A DNA stretch of 64,000 nt from Rhodospirillaceae bacterium UBA6219 (GTDB lineage: Bacteria; Pseudomonadota; Alphaproteobacteria; Rhodospirillales; Magnetospirillaceae): the NCBI GenBank assembly GCA_002435715.1, contig DISD01000029.1, positions 11,470 to 75,469 of the forward strand, in the 5' to 3' direction. Below the pieces are notes generated by a model. The model did not search any database. It was not told the DNA's origin and was given only the letters and a program-made list of their open reading frames with translations. Below are positions 18,246-26,916 of the stretch, piece after piece; the first letter of the stretch is position 1; each line of letters begins with the position of its first letter. A program made the translations under genes and the position numbers.

Positions 18246-19481
18246 ATGGATTACGAACACTATTTCGCCAAGCGCATTTCCGACCTGAAGACCGAGGGTC
18301 GCTATCGCGTCTTCGCCGATCTGGAACGCCAATGCGGCCTGTTCCCGGTGGCGAAGAATTATCGCGACGGTCAGGTCCACGAAGTGGTGGTGTGGTGTTC
18401 CAACGACTATCTGGGCATGGGCCAGCACCCCGACGTCCTGGCCGCCGCCAAGGAAGCGGTGGACCGTTGCGGCGCCGGCGCCGGCGGCACCCGCAACATT
18501 TCCGGCACCAACCACTACCACGTGCTGCTGGAAGAAGAACTGGCGTCCTGGTGCGGCAAGGAATCGGCGCTGTTGTTCACTTCGGGCTATGTGGCCAACC
18601 AGACCACCTTGTCCACCCTGGGCGCCACCATCCCCGGCTTGGTGGTGTTCTCGGACGAACTGAACCACAATTCCATGATCGAAGGCATCCGCCACGGCCG
18701 ATCCACCAAGCATGTGTTCCGTCATAACGACCCCGAACATCTGGACCAGCTGCTTTCCGCCTATCCCAAGGAAACCCCCAAGCTGGTGGCCTTCGAATCG
18801 GTCTATTCCATGGATGGCGACATCGCCCCCATCGCCGAGATTTGCGACGTCGCCGAAGCCCACAACGCCATGACCTTCCTGGACGAAGTACACGCCGCCG
18901 GCATGTATGGCGCCGAAGGCTCGGGCGTCGCCGAGCGCGACAAGCTACGCCACCGCATCACCATCATCCAGGCCACCCTGGCCAAGGCGATCGGCGTGGT
19001 CGGCGGCTATATCGCCGGTTCGTCCGCCATGGTCGATTACGTGCGCAGCTTTGGGCCGGGTTTCATCTTCTCGTCGTCCATGCCGCCGATGGTCGCCGCC
19101 GCCGCCCTGGCCTCGGTCAAGGTTTTGCGCCGATCCCCCGAAATCCGCGACCGTCACCAGGAACGCGCCGCCACCTTGAAGGCCAAGCTGGCGGAACAAG
19201 GCATTCCGGTGCTGCCGTCGGTCAGCCATATCGTGCCCGTCATGGTCGGCAACGCCGCTTTGTGCAAGCAGGCGTCCGACCTGTTGCTGTCCAAGCACAA
19301 CATCTATGTGCAGCCCATCAACTATCCCACGGTTCCCGTCGGCACCGAACGTCTGCGCATCACGCCGACGCCGTTGCACACCGACGAGATGATGGACCAT
19401 CTGGTCAAATCCTTCGTCGCCGTGTGGGAGGAATTGGAACTGCACAAGGAACACCCCAAGAAGGTGGCCGCCGCCGAATGA
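18246..19481 (+). CDS. hemA: 5-aminolevulinate synthase (C4/Shemin pathway)
   Basis: 411 aa. Condenses glycine and succinyl-CoA to 5-aminolevulinate, the first step of tetrapyrrole synthesis in alphaproteobacteria. Diagnostic sequences are MDYEHYFAKRISDLKTEGRYRVFADLER, GAGAGGTRNISGTNHYHVLLE, FLDEVHAAGMYG and the PLP-binding Lys247 in ATLAKAIGVVGGY. GGAGG precedes the ATG. The stop overlaps the start of a small lipoprotein gene (ATGA). This enzyme is one of the better indicators that the host is an alphaproteobacterium. Confidence 0.96.
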   Translation: MDYEHYFAKRISDLKTEGRYRVFADLERQCGLFPVAKNYRDGQVHEVVVWCSNDYLGMGQHPDVLAAAKEAVDRCGAGAGGTRNISGTNHYHVLLEEELASWCGKESALLFTSGYVANQTTLSTLGATIPGLVVFSDELNHNSMIEGIRHGRSTKHVFRHNDPEHLDQLLSAYPKETPKLVAFESVYSMDGDIAPIAEICDVAEAHNAMTFLDEVHAAGMYGAEGSGVAERDKLRHRITIIQATLAKAIGVVGGYIAGSSAMVDYVRSFGPGFIFSSSMPPMVAAAALASVKVLRRSPEIRDRHQERAATLKAKLAEQGIPVLPSVSHIVPVMVGNAALCKQASDLLLSKHNIYVQPINYPTVPVGTERLRITPTPLHTDEMMDHLVKSFVAVWEELELHKEHPKKVAAAE

Positions 19482-19855
19482 AAAAGCTGATCGCGGCCTT
19501 GGGCCTGTTGTTGCCGCTGGCCGCCTGCGGCGAAGGTGAAATGCGCGAGATTTCGCGTCACCCCGCCCCCGACGGCAGCCGCGACGTGGTGGTCGGCACC
19601 ATCAAGGCCGGCGAAACCGAACCCTTCCTGGTGGTGATGACCGCCAAACCCGGCGACAACATCAACAAGGGGGCCCGGCTGTTCCTGGCCGACAAGGGCG
19701 ACGCGCCGCAGGTGGAATGGCAGTCGGTCGATCAGCTGACCATCTCGTGCAAGGACGCCCGGGTGTGGAGCTATCGCAGCTTTTGGACCAACCCGAACAA
19801 CGGCAAGACCATCGCGGTCGGGCTGAAATGCGGCACCCAAGGCTGGAAGGGTTAA
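19478..19855 (+). CDS. Small lipoprotein translationally coupled to hemA
   Basis: 125 aa. The start overlaps the hemA stop by 4 bases. The signal MKKLIAALGLLLPLAAC has a lipobox (LAAC), and the mature domain contains two conserved-looking Cys (TISCKDARVWSYRSFW and LKCGTQGWKG) that could pair. It reads like a small beta-rich domain. Family not recognised; coupling to hemA may be incidental. Confidence 0.75.
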   Translation: MKKLIAALGLLLPLAACGEGEMREISRHPAPDGSRDVVVGTIKAGETEPFLVVMTAKPGDNINKGARLFLADKGDAPQVEWQSVDQLTISCKDARVWSYRSFWTNPNNGKTIAVGLKCGTQGWKG

Positions 19856-19866
19856 GCCCCCCGAAC

Positions 19867-19972
19867 GTCATGCCCGGACTTGATCCGGGCATCCACGCGG
19901 CTCCGCCTAAGATATTGCTAAAAAGTATTTTTTCGCTGACACATGGATCCCCGGGTCAAGCCCTGCGATGAC
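19867..19972. repeat. Palindromic intergenic repeat (MITE-like, about 106 bp)
   Basis: The two ends are imperfect inverted copies of about 30 bases: the left contains CCCGGACTTGATCCGGG and the right CCCCGGGTCAAGCCCTG, both bounded by GTCAT/ATGAC. The middle is AT-richer (TATTGCTAAAAAGTATTTTTT). This arrangement resembles the dispersed palindromic repeats common in alphaproteobacterial intergenic regions. It lies between convergent genes (lipoprotein and AraC regulator), where it may also help terminate both transcripts. Confidence 0.65.
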
Positions 19973-19987
19973 GCAGGAGAGGGACGT

Positions 19988-21040
19988 TTACCCTTCCCGC
20001 CAGTTCAGCGGCGCCACCTCGAACCAGCGGCGGAAGGCGCGGCTGAACGCCGACAATTCGGAATAGCCCAGCAGATCGGCCACATCCGATAGCGGCACAT
20101 GGCGCTGACGCACATAATGGGCGGCCAGATCGCGGCGCACGCCTTCGACGGCGGCGGAAAAGCTGATGCCGTGATCGGCCAAACGCCGTTGCAGGGTCCA
20201 GCGCGGCATGTCCAAGGCTTCGGCCACGTCTTCCACATGGGGGTAACCTTCGGCCAGACGCGAGCGGATTTCCCCCCGCACCCGTTCCAGGAACGGCGCC
20301 GCCCCGGTCCCGCCGGCCACCGCCAGCAATTGGTCGCGCAAGGCGGTCAGCCGCCCCAGATCACCCTGGGGCATGCGCTTGTCCAACTGGCGGTCGCGGA
20401 ACACCACGCAATTGGTACGCTGACCGAAATGAACGGGGGCGTCGAAGGCGCGTTGGTGTTCGCGCCAATCCAGTGGCCGCAAATGTTCGAAATGCACTTC
20501 TTCCGGCGCCCAGCCCGCCCCCAGGCAGGCACGGAAGATGTTGGCGAACATGCCCATGGTCAGTTCGGCGTCCTGGCGGCGCTCGACGATGCGGCCATCC
20601 AGGATGCGGTATTCCAGGCGCAGCAGGTCGCCGTCGCGGGCCAGACGGGTTTCGGTGGCCTGTTGATGAAACGGAAACAATGTGGCGACGTTTTCCACCG
20701 CCGCCCCCAAGGTGGGCGAGGCCAAGGCCACTTCGCCGATCAGACCAAGCGCGCGGGGCTGGAATTGCTGGCCGAACCACAGACCGAAATTGTCGTGCTG
20801 GGTCTCGGCGGCGGCCAGTTCCATCATGGCGCAGTAATTCCCCAGGTCCAGCGCCAGCAACGGGTCGCCGATGGCGTGGTCGGGGACCCCGGCCTGGCCC
20901 AGCACGCGGCCCGAATCGCCGCCATGGGAATGGATGAAATCGGCGACCCCCGACGCAGCGGCAGCCAGAACGTTGCGTTGCCCATCTTCGCGGCAGGGCT
21001 GGGGTTTGGAGTGCCTATTTCGCGTGCTTCTGACCGCCAT
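19988..21040 (-). CDS. AraC family regulator, probably of ethanolamine genes
   Basis: 350 aa. The N-terminal two thirds match the arabinose-binding-like domain seen in OruR/ArgR-type AraC proteins (GNYCAMMELAAAETQHDNFGLWFGQQF; LGLIGEVALASPTLGAAVEN). The C-terminal 100 residues hold the AraC double helix-turn-helix: VEDVAEALDMPRWTLQRRLADHG and LSDVADLLGYSELSAFSRAFRRWFEVAP. ATG at 21040 is preceded by AGAGGCCCCC. It follows the ethanolamine permease on the same strand beyond a hairpin. Control of eutBC and the permease is inferred from position only. Confidence 0.88.
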   Translation of the reverse strand: MAVRSTRNRHSKPQPCREDGQRNVLAAAASGVADFIHSHGGDSGRVLGQAGVPDHAIGDPLLALDLGNYCAMMELAAAETQHDNFGLWFGQQFQPRALGLIGEVALASPTLGAAVENVATLFPFHQQATETRLARDGDLLRLEYRILDGRIVERRQDAELTMGMFANIFRACLGAGWAPEEVHFEHLRPLDWREHQRAFDAPVHFGQRTNCVVFRDRQLDKRMPQGDLGRLTALRDQLLAVAGGTGAAPFLERVRGEIRSRLAEGYPHVEDVAEALDMPRWTLQRRLADHGISFSAAVEGVRRDLAAHYVRQRHVPLSDVADLLGYSELSAFSRAFRRWFEVAPLNWREG

Positions 21041-21079
21041 GGGGGCCTCTTTTCAGCAGGTGCGTTTTCATACGCAAAG

Positions 21080-21106
21080 CCCCTGCCAGAACCGGCCTGG
21101 CAGGGG
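21080..21106 (-). terminator. Hairpin between the ethanolamine permease and AraC genes
   Basis: Perfect 10-bp stem CCCCTGCCAG / CTGGCAGGGG with a 7-nt loop, 25 bases after the permease stop. On the minus strand it is followed by CTTTGCG. It probably reduces read-through from eutBC-permease into the regulator. Confidence 0.6.
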
Positions 21107-21130
21107 TGTCGCGTTTCAAGGACCGGTTTT

Positions 21131-22537
21131 TCAATCGGCCATGGAGCGGGCCTCGACCTGGGCCAGTTCCAACAAATCGTCGGTTTCGGCGTTTTCACGC
21201 AGGCCAGCGGTGAAGCGATAGAACAGATAAGCCACCGCGAACAGGCCGACGAACAGACCGAAGACCAGTTGGTTGAAATAAACCATGGTGACCAGGGCGA
21301 TGATCGCCATGCCCAGCGCGATGGAGGGGAAGACCGGGAAGAACGGCGCCTTGAACGGGCGGTCCAGGGCGGGCTCGCTGGCGCGCAGCTTGAACAGGGC
21401 GGCCATGGACATGATGTACATGACGATGGCGCCGAACACCGACATGGTGACGATGTTGGCGGTCAAGCTGGCGCCGCCGATCTCGATCAGGCTGTCCGAG
21501 AAGATGGCGGCGATGCCGACCACGCCGCCGGCCAGGATGGCGGCCACCGGGGTCTTGGTCTTGGCGTTGACCTTGGAAAAGGACGGCGGCAGGAAGCCGG
21601 CGCGGGACAGGGCGAAGATCTGGCGCGAATAGCCCATGATGATGCCGTGGAACGACGCGATCAGACCGAACAGACCGATCCACACCAGCATGTGCAGCCA
21701 ACCCGACGATTCGCCGACCACCGCCTTCATGGCCTGGGGCAGCGGGTCGTTGATGTTGGCCAAAGCGTTCCAGTCACCGACGCCGCCGGCCATGATCATG
21801 GTGCCGAAAGCCAAGGCCACCAGGGTCAGGATGCCGGCGATATAGGCCTTGGGCACGGTCTTGGTGGGGTTCTTGGTTTCCTCGGCCGCCATGGCCGCAC
21901 CTTCGATGGCCAGGAAGAACCAGATGGCGAAGGGAATGGCGGCGAAGATGCCCGAGAAGGCGGCACCCGTGAACATGTCCTCGCCGGCCCACCCCTTGGC
22001 GGCGAAATTGGCCCAGGTGAAGCCCGGCTCGACCACGCCCATGAAGATCACCAATTCGATGATGGCCAGCACGGTGATGAACAATTCGAAGGTGGCGGCA
22101 ATGGTGACGCCGGCGATGTTCAACCCCATGAACACCACATAGGCGCCGACGGCCGCCAGCTTGGGATCAAGCGCCGGGAACTGGACGTTCAGATAGGCGC
22201 CGATGGCCAAGGCGATGGCCGGCGGAGCGAAGACGAATTCGATCAAGGTGGCGAAGCCGGCGACGAAACCGCCGATCGGCCCGAAAGCACGATAGGAATA
22301 GGCGAAGGGACCGCCAGCATGGGGAATGGCGGTGGTCAGTTCGGTGAAGCTGAAGATGAAGGTGGTGTACATGGCGGCGATCAGCACGGTGGTCACCAGG
22401 AACCCCAAAGTCCCGGCCGTGGCCCAGCCGAACGACCAGCCAAAATATTCCCCCGAGATGACAAGGCCGACGGCGATGCCCCACAGATGCAGCCCGGACA
22501 GGCTGCGCTTCAATTCCGGTTTGCTGTTTTCGGACAT
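21131..22537 (-). CDS. eat: Ethanolamine permease (APC superfamily)
   Basis: 468 aa, about 12 membrane segments. The N-terminal part has the Eat-type signature SLSGLHLWGIAVGLVISGEYFGW-like region and FSFTELTTAIPHAGGPFAYSYRAFGP, followed by FLAIEGAAMAAEE in the middle. It is a proton-coupled importer of ethanolamine across the inner membrane. ATG at 22537 has GGAG nine bases upstream; a longer frame to 22591 would overlap eutC. Its place directly after eutB-eutC supports the substrate. Confidence 0.92.
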   Translation of the reverse strand: MSENSKPELKRSLSGLHLWGIAVGLVISGEYFGWSFGWATAGTLGFLVTTVLIAAMYTTFIFSFTELTTAIPHAGGPFAYSYRAFGPIGGFVAGFATLIEFVFAPPAIALAIGAYLNVQFPALDPKLAAVGAYVVFMGLNIAGVTIAATFELFITVLAIIELVIFMGVVEPGFTWANFAAKGWAGEDMFTGAAFSGIFAAIPFAIWFFLAIEGAAMAAEETKNPTKTVPKAYIAGILTLVALAFGTMIMAGGVGDWNALANINDPLPQAMKAVVGESSGWLHMLVWIGLFGLIASFHGIIMGYSRQIFALSRAGFLPPSFSKVNAKTKTPVAAILAGGVVGIAAIFSDSLIEIGGASLTANIVTMSVFGAIVMYIMSMAALFKLRASEPALDRPFKAPFFPVFPSIALGMAIIALVTMVYFNQLVFGLFVGLFAVAYLFYRFTAGLRENAETDDLLELAQVEARSMAD

Positions 22538-22553
22538 GGATATGCGCTCCGTC

Positions 22554-23327
22554 TTAATCCGAAGAATGGGAAAGCCGGGCGGCGTTGTCATCCGCTCCGG
22601 TATTGAGACTCGGTGTTTCCTCTTTCAGTCCCACGCCCGACAAACCCAGGCGCAGGGATTGGGTCATCAGCCACACCAGCTTGTCGGCGGCGGCCGCCGG
22701 CGACAGCCCGTGGGCGTGAATGTTGGAAAGGCAGTTGCGGTCGCTGTCGCGCCGCCCGGCCTTGGGGCCGTAAGTCATGTAGACGCCCAGCGAATCGGCC
22801 ACCGACAGGCCGGGACGTTCGCCGATCAGCATGACCGACAGCGTGGCGCCCAGGGCTTGGCCGATAGGGTCGGCCAAAGCGACACGGGCCTGGTCGGCCA
22901 GCACCACCGGGGCCATGCTCAACCCGTTCAGCCGCATGTGGATGGCCCACACCACCGGCACCGCCCAATTGTGCACCGCCGCCGCCGACAAGCCGTCGCC
23001 GATGACCACAGCCACATCCCAATCGCCCCTGGTCAGCAAAGCGGCAGATTCGGGGGCCAAAAGGCGGCCCAGATCGGGACGCCGCAAATAGGTGGAACGG
23101 TCGCCGGCTTGGCTTTTCACCCGGATACAGGGCTGGGGCAATTGTTCTTCCAACACATCCCAATCCACCGCACCGTGCACCGCGTCGCGGGCCTTGGCGT
23201 GGGAATATTGGAAATCCAGCAACGCCGTGGTGGGCAACCCATCCCCCGAACGCCCCAAACCGATCCGGGCGCGGGTGGCGGTGCGGAACCGGGCGAAGGG
23301 GTCGAGCGCGATGACGTCCTCGGCCAT
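22554..23327 (-). CDS. eutC: Ethanolamine ammonia-lyase small subunit
   Basis: 257 aa. With EutB it forms the adenosylcobalamin-dependent lyase that converts ethanolamine to acetaldehyde and ammonia. Typical segments: RIGLGRSGDGLPTTALLDFQYSHAKARDAVH, VKSQAGDRSTYLRRPDLGRLL, VIGDGLSA, LIGERPGLSVADSLGVYMTYGP and SNIHAHGLSP. The start at 23327 lies four bases after the eutB stop. No microcompartment shell genes are seen, so this is the simple cytosolic version. Confidence 0.95.
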   Translation of the reverse strand: MAEDVIALDPFARFRTATRARIGLGRSGDGLPTTALLDFQYSHAKARDAVHGAVDWDVLEEQLPQPCIRVKSQAGDRSTYLRRPDLGRLLAPESAALLTRGDWDVAVVIGDGLSAAAVHNWAVPVVWAIHMRLNGLSMAPVVLADQARVALADPIGQALGATLSVMLIGERPGLSVADSLGVYMTYGPKAGRRDSDRNCLSNIHAHGLSPAAAADKLVWLMTQSLRLGLSGVGLKEETPSLNTGADDNAARLSHSSD

Positions 23328-23331
23328 GAGC

Positions 23332-24720
23332 TCAGCCCCCCGCCAGCAGCTTGCGCAAGGGGGCGGCATCGCGGCCCAAGGGCGGCACCTGGCCGCTCGG
23401 GTCGGCCAACCCCATGCGCATCAGCCAGGATTCGAATTCGGGGGCCGGCTTGCGGCCCAACAGATGCCGCAGCCCGACGACATCGTGATAGGACAGGCTT
23501 TGGTAATTCAGCATGACGTCGTCGGCACCGGGCACGCCGATCAGGAAGTTGACCCCGGCATTGCCCAACAGCAGCATCAGGACATCCATGTCGTCCTGGT
23601 CGGCCTCGGCGTGGTTGGTGTAGCAGACGTCCACTCCCATGGGCAGACCCAGCAGCTTGCCGCAGAAATGGTCTTCCAGGCCGGCACGGATGATCTGCTT
23701 GGAATCGTACAGGTATTCCGGGCCGATGAAACCGACCACGGTGTTGACCAAAAGCGGCCGGAAGGCGCGGGCCACCGCATAGGCGCGGGTTTCCACCGTC
23801 TGCTGGTCGACGCCATGATGGGCGTCGGCCGACAAAGCCGCCCCTTGGCCGGTCTCGAAATACATGACGTTGTCGCCGACGCTGCCACGCTTCAGTTCCA
23901 GCGCCGCCTGCTCGGCTTCGCCCAGCAGCGCCAGATCGATGCCGAACCCTTTGTTGGCGGCTTCGGTGCCGGCGACGCTTTGAAACACCAGATCCAGCGG
24001 CGCGCCTTTTTCGATGGCGGCGATGGAATTGCTGACATGGGTCAGCACGCAGGATTGGGTGGGGATGTCGAAACGCTGGCGGATTTCGTCCAACATCTTC
24101 AACAACGTGCAGCAGGCATCCACATTGTCGGTGGCCGGGTTGATGCCGATGACCGCGTCGCCCACCCCGAACAGCAACCCGTCCAAGGTCGAGGCGGCGA
24201 TACCCAAGGGATCGTCGGTGGGATGGTTGGGCTGCAGACGCGACGACAGCCGCCCCGCCAGACCGATGGTCGAGCGGAAGGCGGTGACCACCCTGATCTT
24301 GGCGGCCACCGCCACCAGGTCGCCGTTGCGCATGAGCTTGGAGACAGCAGCGACCATTTCCGGGGTCAAACCCGGGGCCAAGGCGGCCAAGGCGGTGGAA
24401 TCGGCGTCATAGGACAACAGCCAGTCGCGGAATTGGCCGACACTCATATGGGCGACGGGGGCAAAGGCGGCCTTGTCGTGACCGTCGATGATCAGACGGG
24501 TGACCTCGTCTTCCTCGTAAGGCACCAGGGCCTCGGTCAGGAAGGTGGCCAGCGGCAGATCGGCCAGGGCCATGCGGGCGGCGACGCGGCGCTTTTCGCT
24601 GTCGGCGGCCAGACCGGCCAGCTCGTCGCCAGAGCGGCGTGGCGAAGCACAGGCCAAAAGCGCCCGTAAATCGGGGAAAACATGGCGTTCACCGCCCAAA
24701 GTCGCCGTGGTGACCGGCAT
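23332..24720 (-). CDS. eutB: Ethanolamine ammonia-lyase large subunit
   Basis: 462 aa, normal length. The TIM-barrel catalytic subunit that binds substrate and, with EutC, adenosylcobalamin. Recognisable stretches are LGGERHVFPDLRALLACASPRRSGDELAGL at the N terminus, GLAGRLSSRLQPNHPTDD, GVGDAVIGINPATDN, QSCVLTHVSN, YFETGQGAALSADAHHGVDQQT and VVGFIGPEYLYDSKQIIRAGLEDHF. It leads an operon with eutC and the permease. Cofactor supply would need cobalamin synthesis or uptake encoded elsewhere. Confidence 0.96.
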   Translation of the reverse strand: MPVTTATLGGERHVFPDLRALLACASPRRSGDELAGLAADSEKRRVAARMALADLPLATFLTEALVPYEEDEVTRLIIDGHDKAAFAPVAHMSVGQFRDWLLSYDADSTALAALAPGLTPEMVAAVSKLMRNGDLVAVAAKIRVVTAFRSTIGLAGRLSSRLQPNHPTDDPLGIAASTLDGLLFGVGDAVIGINPATDNVDACCTLLKMLDEIRQRFDIPTQSCVLTHVSNSIAAIEKGAPLDLVFQSVAGTEAANKGFGIDLALLGEAEQAALELKRGSVGDNVMYFETGQGAALSADAHHGVDQQTVETRAYAVARAFRPLLVNTVVGFIGPEYLYDSKQIIRAGLEDHFCGKLLGLPMGVDVCYTNHAEADQDDMDVLMLLLGNAGVNFLIGVPGADDVMLNYQSLSYHDVVGLRHLLGRKPAPEFESWLMRMGLADPSGQVPPLGRDAAPLRKLLAGG

Positions 24721-24788
24721 CGCCCCGCCTCATGCCAAGATGAACATGGCGTGACTATGACAGCGGGACGACAAAGCCCGTTTGACAT

Positions 24789-24811
24789 TTCAGCACAAAT
24801 TTTAGGCTGAA
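24789..24811. promoter_or_regulatory. Inverted repeat upstream of eutB
   Basis: TTCAGC-N11-GCTGAA, a 23-bp perfect-armed dyad in the AT-rich spacer 69-91 bases before the eutB ATG. It may be an operator for the ethanolamine operon, or the tail structure of the HD-GYP gene does not extend this far. AraC-type proteins usually bind direct repeats, so the binding partner is unclear. Confidence 0.35.
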
Positions 24812-24836
24812 CTTTTCTATGGCTATTTTTTAGTCA

Positions 24837-25856
24837 TCAGCCCAGGGCGATTTCGCCGAACACCGCTTCGCCTTCTTGGGCGATGACCTTTTGGCAGCAT
24901 TCCACCGCTTCCGGATCGTAACGGGTGCCGCAATGATCGCGGATTTCGGCCAAGGCCACATCCATGCCCAAGGCCGGGCGATAGGGACGATGGCTGCTGA
25001 TGGCCTCGACCACGTCGGCCACCGCCAGGACCCGGGCTTCGGGGATGATGGCTTCCGCCGTCAGCCCCAAGGGATAGCCCGATCCGTCCAGCCGTTCGTG
25101 ATGCTGGCGGATCATGTCGGCCACCGGCCAGGGAAAGTCGATGCCGTCAACGATTTCCGCCCCGACGGCGGCGTGCGACTTGACCACCCCGAAGGCGGCC
25201 TCCGACAGCTTGCCGGGACGCGACAGGAAGTCCGAAGGAACGTTGATCTTGCCCAGATCGTGGATCAGGGCGCCGGTCTGCAAACCTTCCAGCACATGGT
25301 CCGACCAACCCATGGCGCGGCCGATGGCCACCGCCAGATTGGCCACCCGGCGCTGATGGCCGGCGGTATAGGGGTCACGCATTTCCAAGGTCAGAGACAT
25401 GGCGCGCACCGTCTGCAACAGCACCTTCTTCATACGCTCGGCCGATTGCGCCCGTTCGACCTCCAGCGCTTTACGTTCGATGGCGTAAAGCACGGTCCGC
25501 GAAATCAGATGGCCGTCGCCCACCCCCTTGACCAGATAATCCTGGCAGCCGCGCTTGACGGCGGCGACCCCCACCTCTTCGTCGGCCAGACCGGTGAACA
25601 CCACCACCGGGGCCTGCGGCGCCAAAGCGCGCATGCGGTCGATGGTTTCCAGGCCATGACTGTCGGGCAGGGACAAATCCAGCAACACCGCGTCGGTGTC
25701 GTTGTCGGCCAGCCAGTCCCGCGCCTGGGCCATGGTTTCGGCGTTGGACAACTCGAACCCGCCGGTTTCCGACAACAGGGCACGAACCAAGCGGGCATCG
25801 CCGGGATTGTCTTCCACCATCAACAGCCGGATCGGGGGGGCGTTGGGGTCGCGCAT
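24837..25856 (-). CDS. Response regulator with HD-GYP c-di-GMP phosphodiesterase domain
   Basis: 339 aa. Receiver domain 8-125 with acidic pocket (Glu15-Asp16), phospho-acceptor Asp60 (AVLLDLSLPD) and Lys110 (DYLVKG); a short coiled linker; HD-GYP domain from about 140 with GALIHDLGK (His199-Asp200), QHHERLDGSGYPLG containing the GYP residues Gly260-Tyr261-Pro262, and VADVVEAISSHRPYRPA. All residues for c-di-GMP hydrolysis appear intact. No kinase is adjacent. It reads in the same direction as eutB but ends 116 bases before it. Confidence 0.94.
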   Translation of the reverse strand: MRDPNAPPIRLLMVEDNPGDARLVRALLSETGGFELSNAETMAQARDWLADNDTDAVLLDLSLPDSHGLETIDRMRALAPQAPVVVFTGLADEEVGVAAVKRGCQDYLVKGVGDGHLISRTVLYAIERKALEVERAQSAERMKKVLLQTVRAMSLTLEMRDPYTAGHQRRVANLAVAIGRAMGWSDHVLEGLQTGALIHDLGKINVPSDFLSRPGKLSEAAFGVVKSHAAVGAEIVDGIDFPWPVADMIRQHHERLDGSGYPLGLTAEAIIPEARVLAVADVVEAISSHRPYRPALGMDVALAEIRDHCGTRYDPEAVECCQKVIAQEGEAVFGEIALG

Positions 25857-25952
25857 GGCTGTCGCCTTTCCACTATCGGTCTTATTCTACGCCTACAACG
25901 CACAAGCGACAGCCCCCCATCCGCGAAGGGAGCCACGCGAAAAACGGGTGGC

Positions 25953-26816
25953 TTAGGCGGCGGCCACCGAATCGGGCGCCACCAGGGCCAGGAACTCGCG
26001 CATGGCGCGGGTGGGAACGGCGTCACGATGACGGATGGCCCAGGTTTCCACATAGGGGTCGGCGATGGGCAAGGCCGCCACCTGGCCGGCCAGATGCGGA
26101 CGCTCCACCACCGCACGTGGCAACAGACTGACCCCCATGCCGGCGGCAATGCAGCCCAGCAATCCGTCCAAGGTGCCGAAATCCATCACCTGACGCGGCG
26201 GCTCGCCACGTCGGCGCAGCCAGGCCTCGGTCCGGGCGCGATAGGCACAGCCGGCGCGGAACACCAGCATGGAATGGGTGTTGGCCTGTTCGATGGAATT
26301 CACCCCCACCGGGACCGCCAGCACCAATTCCTCGACGAAAACCGGTTGGCCGATGATGCGGTCGTGGCGCACCGGCCCGCCGACAAAGGCCAAATCCGCC
26401 TGACGATCCAACACCGCCTGCACCATGCCTTCGCTGGTCCCGGTGGACAGGATCAGCCGCACCTTGGGGTGCGCCTTGGTGAATTGCGCCAAAAGCGGCG
26501 GCAAACGAAAGGCTGCGGTGGTTTCCATGGATGCCAGCCGCAACACCCCGCCCTGGCCCACCATTTCATCGACCGCCAGCCGCGCTTCGTCGGACAGCGC
26601 CAGGATGCGTTCGGCGTAATCCAGCAAAACCTCGCCCGCCGGGGTCAGGCGCATGCCGCGCGGTTCGCGCACGAACAACGCCGCGCCCAGATCATCTTCC
26701 AGCTTGCGGATGCGGGCCGACAGGTTGGACGGCACCGAATGGACCTGGTCGGCGGCGGCGGCCATGGAGCCGGTCCTGGCGACGGCGCGGAACATGCGAA
26801 GAGCGGCGTGATCCAT
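25953..26816 (-). CDS. LysR family transcriptional regulator
   Basis: 287 aa. Helix-turn-helix region MDHAALRMFRAVARTGSMAAAADQVHSVPSNLSARIRKLEDDLG, then FVREPRGMRLTPAGEVLLDYAERIL; effector domain from about 90. The ATG at 26816 has GGAG nine bases upstream; the in-frame ATG at 26831 has none. It is divergent from a YbfB/YjiJ-type MFS transporter with a dyad between, so it probably controls that transporter. The effector is unknown. The Q-x-HSVPSNLS recognition helix is like that of the regulators often paired with such exporters. Confidence 0.9.
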   Translation of the reverse strand: MDHAALRMFRAVARTGSMAAAADQVHSVPSNLSARIRKLEDDLGAALFVREPRGMRLTPAGEVLLDYAERILALSDEARLAVDEMVGQGGVLRLASMETTAAFRLPPLLAQFTKAHPKVRLILSTGTSEGMVQAVLDRQADLAFVGGPVRHDRIIGQPVFVEELVLAVPVGVNSIEQANTHSMLVFRAGCAYRARTEAWLRRRGEPPRQVMDFGTLDGLLGCIAAGMGVSLLPRAVVERPHLAGQVAALPIADPYVETWAIRHRDAVPTRAMREFLALVAPDSVAAA

Positions 26817-26828
26817 GGCTGCGTTCTC

Positions 26829-26845
26829 CATATACGAACGATATG
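26829..26845. promoter_or_regulatory. LysR-type dyad between the regulator and the MFS gene
   Basis: CATAT-N7-ATATG, which contains a T-N11-A core, 12 bases upstream of the regulator ATG and 72 bases before the MFS ATG. Position suggests an autoregulatory operator; this is an inference. Confidence 0.45.
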
Positions 26846-26916
26846 AACATAATTATTCGCTGGTAATGAAGCAAGGCAAAGGCCACCTTCAGAAAAAATC
26901 AAATACGGAGGCTTGG

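Noticed and set aside
20099..22606. 835-aa plus-strand open frame over AraC, permease
   Set aside because: Antisense shadow; low-complexity His/Asp/Gly repeats, no ribosome site, and opposite real genes with clear domains.
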